50,180 nt of DNA from Rhodococcus sp. OK519 (GTDB lineage Bacteria; Actinomycetota; Actinomycetes; Mycobacteriales; Mycobacteriaceae): the NCBI RefSeq assembly GCF_003051005.1, contig NZ_QAOW01000013.1:1-50180 (forward strand). Reading direction: 5' to 3'. Below are positions 44,637 through 50,180 of the stretch, piece by piece; position 1 is the first letter of the stretch; each line of letters starts with the position of its first letter. The position numbers were made by a program, and so were the translations under genes. Under the pieces are notes generated by a model. That model saw only the letters and a list, made by a program, of their open reading frames with translations, was not told the origin of the DNA and ran no database searches.

Positions 44637-45347
44637 TCAACCGTCGGCGAGTTCGACTACGATCCTCTTGTCGTTCCCGGGATCCTCGGGGTCGTACCAG
44701 AGCCGTGTCGACTGTCCGTCGACGACGGGAGACGCCGCGTGAATCACCATGTGGCGCTGTACCCATCGTTGGATGTTCGCATTGTCGGTGAAAGTGAAGG
44801 TCACGGTGGTCAAGATGCGATCGCTCTCCCGGAAAGCGGTATATCCCCTGTCGCTGACTACTGCAGTCGCAGTCGTTCCGGTCTGCCGCGCCTCCTGGTT
44901 GCGGACTCCACGCACACGTCTGCGGCGCGCTGTGACCAACCCACCTGCCAGACAGAGCGTCGCGACCAGCAGGCACCCGTATCCGACAGCAGACACGAGC
45001 GGAGCATCACCCATCTCCTGCCCGGCAACAAGCGCACCGGTCCCGGCGCCCGCCCAGGCCGCCGCAAACCCGTAGAGCAGACCGAAATGACGGGCCTTCA
45101 GCAGGATCGAAGCCCAGACGAGGAATCCGCTGATCGTCACCGGCAGACCGGCGAGTACGCCGACGAAGGCGAGCACCGACGGATTGAACGACTCGGGATC
45201 GACCCAACCGCCGAACATCGTCGGCCACCCATAACCGAGGCCCGCACCGCCCACGAACAGCAGGATCAGCGCAGTACCGATCCGTACTGCGCTCGGCGGA
45301 CGGTTCGCGCGTGCGCGTCGTGCCGCGACCGGATCGATCGTGCTCAT
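44637..45347 (-). CDS. Membrane protein with a C-terminal DUF3592-like domain
   Basis: 236 residues. Four hydrophobic segments lie in residues 20-140. A soluble C-terminal part follows (TAVVSDRGYTAFRESDRILTTVTFTFTD, then STRLWYDPEDPGN), which matches the DUF3592 pattern of a beta domain ending in an LYDPxNP-like motif. Function unknown. GAGGGGGAAG precedes the ATG. Confidence 0.7.
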   Translation of the reverse strand: MSTIDPVAARRARANRPPSAVRIGTALILLFVGGAGLGYGWPTMFGGWVDPESFNPSVLAFVGVLAGLPVTISGFLVWASILLKARHFGLLYGFAAAWAGAGTGALVAGQEMGDAPLVSAVGYGCLLVATLCLAGGLVTARRRRVRGVRNQEARQTGTTATAVVSDRGYTAFRESDRILTTVTFTFTDNANIQRWVQRHMVIHAASPVVDGQSTRLWYDPEDPGNDKRIVVELADG

Positions 45348-45441
45348 CGAACTTCCCCCTCGTTCCGCTCAGAGGCAGGCCCCTGACGGAGCATAGGCAT
45401 CGCCTATGCGACAGCGCAGCACCGGACTCGGTGGAAGAGCT

Positions 45442-46038
45442 TCAGGAATCCAAGCGCCCGAACCCGACGACGGCACCGTCGGACTGCCAATCGAGGTCGT
45501 GCACCCGAATCTTGCCGAGTTCGTTTCCGCCGACCGTTGTGGCGGTGTCGCCGTCGACAGCGATCACGAAGTTGGTGTGCTGACCCAGGCGGAATTCGTT
45601 GTCGTACAGCACCACATCACCGGTCTTCGGTTGGTAGCCGTTGCCGACGGGCTCGAAGCGACCCTGCGACTCGTAGTACTCCTGCAGCGTGTAGACACCG
45701 GGGATGCGCCACGATCCGGAGTTCGGGTTCGAGAACGGCTCCCCGGCCTCCCTCATGACCCAGCTGACGAAGTTGGCGCACCACGGTTCCTTCACGCCCT
45801 CCGAGTAGAAGGTGCCGGGCCGCTGTTCGTCATGCTCGGCCGCGAGCAGGTCGACCACCTTCGCCTGCGGCACCGTCAGCGCCGTTCGGTCCACATCGGG
45901 GAAGGACGCCGTGTCCCACGGCAGGTAACGCGCGGGAGCGAACCACAGCACGGCACCCGCCACCAGGATCAGCACCGCGACCGCGGAGGCGATCCACGCG
46001 GCGAGGCGACGTCGGCGGGCGACGGGTTGTGCGCTCAT
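45442..46038 (-). CDS. CHAP-domain cell-wall amidase/peptidase, membrane-anchored
   Basis: 198 residues with one N-terminal membrane segment (14-35), so the domain is outside the cell. CHAP/NlpC-like residues are Cys87 in EPWCANFVSW and His154 in GQHTNFVIAVDG, with Asn172-Glu173 as possible third residues. It probably cleaves peptidoglycan amide bonds. No ribosome site precedes the ATG; minus-strand TACATT at 46051-46046 fits a near-leaderless promoter. Confidence 0.78.
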   Translation of the reverse strand: MSAQPVARRRRLAAWIASAVAVLILVAGAVLWFAPARYLPWDTASFPDVDRTALTVPQAKVVDLLAAEHDEQRPGTFYSEGVKEPWCANFVSWVMREAGEPFSNPNSGSWRIPGVYTLQEYYESQGRFEPVGNGYQPKTGDVVLYDNEFRLGQHTNFVIAVDGDTATTVGGNELGKIRVHDLDWQSDGAVVGFGRLDS

Positions 46039-46144
46039 ACTCTCGAATGTAGCCGGAAACGCGACGATAGCCGGGTGACCACGGACTTTCTCACCAAAAA
46101 CACAAAGTAGACGCCGTTACCCGAACCGTGGGCGCCGGCCCCTC

Positions 46145-46738
46145 TCAGCCCAACTCGACGATCAGTCGGGGCGGATCGTCCACGGCAACAACCTCGAACG
46201 CAACATGATCGTCACCGATCCCTATGAAGGACTGTGTGATTCCGTTCGTATCCCTGGCATCGGGTAGTAGATAGAGCTGAGTCACCCGGGCCCCTTCCGG
46301 ACCCACGAGCGGTGTTGGTTCACCGTAGAGATGCCGCGCGGGCAGCGCGGTATCCATGATGTCGACCTGCAGGATCGACCGTCCGGCAACCGAGAGTTGC
46401 GGGCCACCGCGATACGGATGGGCCTCGGCGACATAGCCCACCTTCCAGAACGGGATGCCCGCGCCGGCGAATCGGTAGACGACGCGCTCGATGCCGGTTT
46501 GCGGATCGACTTCCACCCGCACATCGTCGACAGCGGCCGTGGAGATTGTCCCCGGCGCGGACACCAGGTCAGTCGAGGACGGCGGTGGAGTTGGGCCGAA
46601 ATGGACACGGCCGGTGCGGTCTGCCGGGATCGACTCGGTTACCGAACCAGACTGCAGCGCTTCCTGACCGGCGGCGCAGCCCGGTAGAGCTGCCACACAG
46701 ACAACCATGCAGACGACCACGAGCTTCACCCTCGACAC
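46145..46738 (-). CDS. Lipoprotein with AMIN-like domain
   Basis: 197 residues from GTG at 46738, which has GGAGG upstream. Signal peptide with lipobox-like ALPGC. The mature region has GTISTAAVDDVRVEVDPQTGIERVVYRFAGAGIPFWKVGYV and ends FEVVAVDDPPRLIVELG, the actinobacterial AMIN-like pattern. Such domains are thought to bind cell-wall glycans. It diverges from the methyltransferase gene. Confidence 0.75.
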   Translation of the reverse strand: MSRVKLVVVCMVVCVAALPGCAAGQEALQSGSVTESIPADRTGRVHFGPTPPPSSTDLVSAPGTISTAAVDDVRVEVDPQTGIERVVYRFAGAGIPFWKVGYVAEAHPYRGGPQLSVAGRSILQVDIMDTALPARHLYGEPTPLVGPEGARVTQLYLLPDARDTNGITQSFIGIGDDHVAFEVVAVDDPPRLIVELG

Positions 46739-46803
46739 GGCTCCCCCTCCGGATACACGCGACGTTACACTCACACCCGCGATCGTCTGGGAAGCTTCGA
46801 AGC

Positions 46804-47418
46804 ATGGAACAGCCGGGATACGACGCCCTCGCGAATCTGTACGCGGAGACCTTTCCGAACCCATATCTGACACCACTCGAACGTCAGGTCATCGCCGCCT
46901 TCGCCGACCTCGTGCAGGAATCCCCCACTGAGGGAGTTGTGCTGGATGTGGGATGCGGGACCGGCGATGTCACGGCCGATCTCGCCGACAAGGGCCTCGA
47001 CGTCCTCGGTATCGATCCGAGCATCGAGATGCTCTCGATCGCCCGGCGCAAGTACCCACACCTCGACTTCATCCACGGCGACGCACACCTCGACGAGCTC
47101 CCTGATGTGACGATCCGGGCCATCCTGGCAAGGTTCAGCCTTATTCACATACCTCCGTCGGAAGTGGCTGCGGTACTGGACTACTGGTCCACACGGATAT
47201 CGTCCGGCGCGCTCGTTGTGGTCGCCTGCCAGAGCACCGACGCCGCCGGCGAGGTCATCGAGTTCGACCACGTCGTTGCACGGGCCTGGCGCTGGCACCC
47301 TGATCGACTTGCCGCGACACTTGCCGACGCCGGATTCGACGAGGTCTGGCGGACAGTCAGCCGACCGGACGCGAACCATCGATTCCCCGAAGTGCACCTC
47401 GTTGCACGACGCCGATGA
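46804..47418 (+). CDS. SAM-dependent class I methyltransferase
   Basis: 204 residues: SAM motif I VLDVGCGTGDVTADL, acidic motif LGIDPSIEML, and GDAHLDELP. Substrate unknown; the C-terminal half has no specificity clue. Start at the ATG at 46804. Confidence 0.85.
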   Translation: MEQPGYDALANLYAETFPNPYLTPLERQVIAAFADLVQESPTEGVVLDVGCGTGDVTADLADKGLDVLGIDPSIEMLSIARRKYPHLDFIHGDAHLDELPDVTIRAILARFSLIHIPPSEVAAVLDYWSTRISSGALVVVACQSTDAAGEVIEFDHVVARAWRWHPDRLAATLADAGFDEVWRTVSRPDANHRFPEVHLVARRR

Positions 47419-47541
47419 ACGACGGCTCCACTCCTGTCTTGCGTCAAGAAGGTGGCAGAGATCCGGCTAATGACTCACGTAGCGCGTCGCCGTGTATCTC
47501 GCGTCCCTGGTCTGGCGTCCCTCTCACTCTAGGGTTGGAGA

Positions 47542-48531
47542 ATGACGGATTGGACCGAGGTTCTAGCGGCGCTCAGCGAGGGGCCTGATCTCCCACTTAG
47601 AGGGACGATTCGGGAACTCGGCACCCCAGCGAAGCCCGACCGGGTCCTCTTCGCGGGTGAGGGCCCACCCATTGTGGTGAGACCCGGAAACGGGTGTCGA
47701 ATTTGGCGGGACGGTGGTCGGCTACGTATCGAGCACCCTGACGGGCGCCCGATCTTCATCACCGACGGCGCCCAGGCGTGGCAATTCACCGCTGACGACG
47801 GGCAACGTCCGCGTACTGCCGCTCTGGACAGTGTCCGCTTCCTGGGCCTCAACCAGTACTTGGTGCGGCGACGAACCCCTGCAGAGTGGGCTGGGGAGCA
47901 CCTCACCCACCCACTCGGCGCTGTTGTTGACGCAGAAGTTGAAGGACGGCGTTGCTGGACAGTTGAGCTCGCTCCGCCGACAGACGAAGCAGAGCTTCTG
48001 CGGGTCTGGGTCGACACCGAATCCGGCCACGTACTTCGTTTCCGCGCCGAGCCCTCAGGCCAGGAGTCGCAATACGTCGACCTCACTGTTGGCGAGCAGC
48101 TCGTCGACGAGTTGTTCACTTGGGGTGGACCAGTATTCACCCCCGAGGAATACGAACAGATACTCCGCGAACGACGTCACGTCCGCGAACAGGAGCAGCT
48201 GGAATGGTTTACCGAAACCATCGCACCGTCACCGATTGCCGCTCGGGCACAGGTGGACTTCAGCCCAACCTGGGTGCCATTCCTCAACCCCGAAACCGGG
48301 GCATTCGACGCATCCGGACATCGGACGATGCTGGCACGCCGCCCACGCAGGAGCGAAAGCTGGCTCCCACCCTGGGGCACGGTCCACTACGTCTGGTCGA
48401 CACCTCAGTGGGATTGGGCCGCCGCAGTCTTCGACGCCGAACTCGACGACGAGGCGATCAGCCAGCTCCAACAGCAGCTCCATGCCGGGGACACCGTAGA
48501 CCGACAACGCCGGATTGATCCGGACGAGTAG
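47542..48531 (+). CDS. Hypothetical cytoplasmic protein with a LolA-like region
   Basis: 329 residues without signal or membrane segments. The middle (about 48-175) has antiparallel-strand text like LolA/LppX folds (CRIWRDGGRLRIEHPDGRPIFITDGAQAWQF, LRVWVDTESGHVLRF). The C-terminal 130 residues are Trp-rich. Not assigned. TAGGGT at 47530-47535 occupies -12 to -7 relative to the ATG, so the mRNA is probably leaderless; the overlapping GGAG is too close to act. Confidence 0.65.
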   Translation: MTDWTEVLAALSEGPDLPLRGTIRELGTPAKPDRVLFAGEGPPIVVRPGNGCRIWRDGGRLRIEHPDGRPIFITDGAQAWQFTADDGQRPRTAALDSVRFLGLNQYLVRRRTPAEWAGEHLTHPLGAVVDAEVEGRRCWTVELAPPTDEAELLRVWVDTESGHVLRFRAEPSGQESQYVDLTVGEQLVDELFTWGGPVFTPEEYEQILRERRHVREQEQLEWFTETIAPSPIAARAQVDFSPTWVPFLNPETGAFDASGHRTMLARRPRRSESWLPPWGTVHYVWSTPQWDWAAAVFDAELDDEAISQLQQQLHAGDTVDRQRRIDPDE

Positions 48532-48557
48532 GGCCGTTTGGACGAAATACGCGGCCC

Positions 48558-49512
48558 TCATGTGCTGCTACGTCTCCCGCAGAGGTAGGCATGTTGCGGA
48601 GTCTGATTGGACAGCGCCTGGTGCGGACGGATGCTGTTGTAGATATGGCGGTAGCGGTGGACTTCCATGTCGAGGGCGTCGCCATCGCCGATGATGCCGC
48701 GGTAGAGGTGCTCGTATTTCAATGTGCCGGAGAATCTCTCGATCACACCGTTGGTTTGCGGTGATCGGACGCGGGTGCGGACGTGGCGTAGCAGTGGATC
48801 GTCGCCGGTGAACAGTCCAGCGAAGGTGCCGCTGCGGAAGCAGGGGCCGTTGTCGGAGACGAGAGCGATCGGTGCCGGGGCCTGGCCGCACGGTGTCGGT
48901 GTCGTCGACGACGACGACGACCATCACGCCGCGGTCGCCGCGCAGGTCGCCCAGCTCGAGAACCCGCTGCGCTTCGGTGACCGCGAGATCGACGCACGCG
49001 ACGGCGTCGGCGGCGGTGGCGGTCGGGGTGACCGTGATGGCGAGGCAGTATTTGGTGGCGTAGTCGATGACCGCGCAGATCCGCCAGATCCCGCCGCCGG
49101 TGGTTTCAAACTCGAAGAAGTCGGTCTGCCACACCCGGTTCCTGACCGTCGGCGGATTCGTGAACACCCTCCGCCGAAGTTTCGCCCAGACCCTGCGGTC
49201 GGCGCGGAACCCGGTCGGCAGCAGCAGCCCGCGACGCCGCAAAGCCCGCTCGACGGTCGAGTCCGACACCTCGTGGCCGTCGGCGCGCATGAGGGCGGCG
49301 ATCTTGCGGTGCCCCCAGGCTGGCCAGTCCTGCGCGTACTTCGCGGACAGTGCCTCGTAGCGGTCGACCTTCGGTGCCGGCCACGGCCCCTTCACCGGGT
49401 CGCCGCCGCGGTGTCGGGTGAGGCGGCGGCGGTAGGTGCGTTCAGGGATCTGTGCGAGTGGTGCGAACCTCGAAACCGGCAGCCCGGCTGCCTCTCTCAG
49501 GGATTCGAGGGT
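48558..49512 (-). pseudogene. IS3 transposase OrfB (rve integrase), frameshifted
   Basis: The upstream part reads AQIPERTYRRRLTRHRGG, then the HTH_21 region (AWGHRKIAALMRADGHEVSDSTVERALRRRGL) and the first DDE aspartate in VWQTDFFEFET. Near 48890-48920 the frame is lost in a tandem GTC/GAC run. The rest continues in another frame as ALVSDNGPCFRSG (second Asp), SPQTNGVIERFSGTLKYEHLYRG (Glu) and YNSIRPHQALSNQTP. OrfB lies in the -1 frame relative to OrfA and lacks its own good start, as in IS3 elements made by frameshifting. The extra break probably kills the enzyme. Confidence 0.8.
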
Positions 49513-49915
49513 TGCGAAGGGACCTCGTCGACCAGCTTCGCGCCGTGCTGCCAGATCCGCAGCTGCACCGTCGCCTCCGCCAACGCCAGCTTCAGCTGCT
49601 CGTTCTCACTGCGCAGACGGCGCTCCTCGACGCTGCCGCGGCGTCCAGCCGGGCCGGACGGTTGTTCCTCGAGCCGCTGCCGGCCGGCATCGACGAACTG
49701 CTGCTTCCACTTCGACACCGACATGTCCGACACCCCGTGCCGGCGGGCCGCCTCGGCACCGGACATCTCCCCGGACAGCACCGCCAGTACCACCCGCATC
49801 TTCACCTCGACCGGGATCTTCGTTCGCCGTGACCTCGCCATACGCCTCCCGCTTCCGGCTCGTGCCCGGATCGTAAACACCGGGACCCTGCCAGAAAGTC
49901 TGACGCAGCAGAACC
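48561..49915 (-). mobile_element. IS3-family insertion sequence (decayed)
   Basis: Two transposase frames lie on the minus strand in the orfA/orfB order of IS3 elements. Imperfect ends can be aligned: TGTGCTGCTACGTCT at 48561 against the reverse complement of the segment ending near 49912 (TTCTGCTGCGTCAGA). The exact tips and target duplication could not be fixed, so ends are good to about 10 bases. It sits 4-10 bases from the -35 box of the DUF222 gene. Confidence 0.75.
49497..49841 (-). CDS. IS3 transposase OrfA (HTH_Tnp_1)
   Basis: 114 residues: MARSRRTKIPVEVKMRVVLAVL, the HTH MSGAEAARRHGVSDMSVSKWKQQFVDAG, then a leucine-zipper-like coiled coil (VEERRLRSENEQLKLALAEATVQLRIW). GGGAGG precedes the ATG at 49841. 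It binds the element ends and normally fuses to OrfB by frameshifting. Confidence 0.85.
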   Translation of the reverse strand: MARSRRTKIPVEVKMRVVLAVLSGEMSGAEAARRHGVSDMSVSKWKQQFVDAGRQRLEEQPSGPAGRRGSVEERRLRSENEQLKLALAEATVQLRIWQHGAKLVDEVPSQPSNP

Positions 49916-49918
49916 CCA

Positions 49919-49947
49919 TTGACTCGAACATAAGTTCGAAATAGACT
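49919..49947 (+). promoter_or_regulatory. LexA-controlled leaderless promoter of the DUF222/HNH gene
   Basis: -35 TTGACT at 49919-49924, 17-base spacer, -10 TAGACT at 49942-49947. The spacer holds a perfect SOS box, TCGAAC-ATAA-GTTCGA, at 49924-49939. The predicted start, 7 bases after the -10, is the A of the ATG at 49954, so the mRNA would be leaderless. LexA bound there would block polymerase. Confidence 0.75.
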
Positions 49948-49953
49948 CAGAGC

Positions 49954-50180
49954 ATGAATCCGGGGGGAATCATCGAACCAAGCGCAGCGCTATCGCTGAA
50001 CGCCGACGACGCGCGCCGTCTCCCCGAGGCGCAGATGTTGCAGTCCACTCTCGACATCTCACACGAGATCGAGCGCCTGGAAGCATTGCGGGTCACCATG
50101 GTCGCCGAAATCGACCAACGGCCAGTCTCATTCGACACCCTCGGGTTCCGCAGCGTCAAACTCTGGCTCGCAGCGAACAC
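49954..50180 (+). CDS. DUF222 / HNH endonuclease (13E12 repeat family), 5' part
   Basis: The first 75 codons are in the window; the gene runs off the right edge. ALSLNADDARRLPEAQMLQST, HEIERLEALRVTMVAEIDQRP and FRSVKLWLAANT match the N-terminal DUF222 helices of 13E12 REP-family proteins, which normally end in an HNH nuclease domain (not visible here). Several such genes in M. tuberculosis belong to the LexA regulon, and the SOS box in this promoter agrees. The role may be in DNA damage or mobile-DNA processes; it is not established. Confidence 0.82.
   Translation, partial: MNPGGIIEPSAALSLNADDARRLPEAQMLQSTLDISHEIERLEALRVTMVAEIDQRPVSFDTLGFRSVKLWLAAN

Overview
The window is GC-rich and dense with genes. 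It looks like a chromosomal segment of a mycolic-acid actinobacterium of the Rhodococcus/Nocardia/Gordonia type. Supporting signs are the start of a 3-ketosteroid 9-alpha-hydroxylase oxygenase (kshA), a PtpB-like secreted tyrosine phosphatase, a polyprenol-phosphate mannose synthase, a fadD gene, a DUF222/HNH (13E12-type) gene behind a mycobacterial-type SOS box, frequent GTG starts, ATGA/GTGA gene overlaps and several promoters placed for leaderless mRNAs. No tRNA, rRNA or CRISPR was seen.

Layout. 1-4400: 5' end of kshA (minus), an alpha/beta hydrolase, a D,D-carboxypeptidase (minus) divergent from an OmpR-type response regulator and histidine kinase. 4345-8460: an alpha-oxoamine synthase and an SDR/hydrolase fusion (minus), divergent from an acyl-CoA-dehydrogenase-like gene; this looks like a small lipid or amino-ketone pathway. 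8468-15200: a secreted RCC1-repeat protein, a DUF2889 protein, a MalT-like LuxR regulator and a 14-TM MFS exporter. 15205-26110: a nickel/urease island. On the minus strand the order is ureA, a His-tailed CbiX-like protein, a fused ureB-ureC, ureF, ureG, ureD. Divergent from it is a five-gene nickel/peptide-type ABC importer. No ureE is present. 26088-30613: a RibD-like reductase divergent from its probable TetR regulator, an acetyl-CoA hydrolase/CoA-transferase, and azlCD divergent from an Lrp/AsnC regulator.

31107-39390: a secreted M23 peptidase; a minus-strand iclR, limonene-epoxide-hydrolase-like gene and fadD; a TetR regulator divergent from a phosphotransferase and a protein of unknown function; the secreted phosphatase. 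39660-48531: VOC protein, ppm1-type mannosyltransferase, secreted and lipoprotein genes, an amidohydrolase divergent from a glutamine-synthetase-like gene (a split FluG arrangement), a membrane protein, a CHAP protein, an AMIN-like lipoprotein, a methyltransferase and a hypothetical protein. 48561-~49915: a decayed IS3-family element. 49954-end: the start of a DUF222/HNH gene whose promoter carries a perfect SOS box.

The most coherent system is the nickel/urease island: the importer would bring in nickel, UreD/F/G would load it, and the His-rich CbiX-like protein may replace the missing UreE. Functional calls come from reading motifs; no database search was run.
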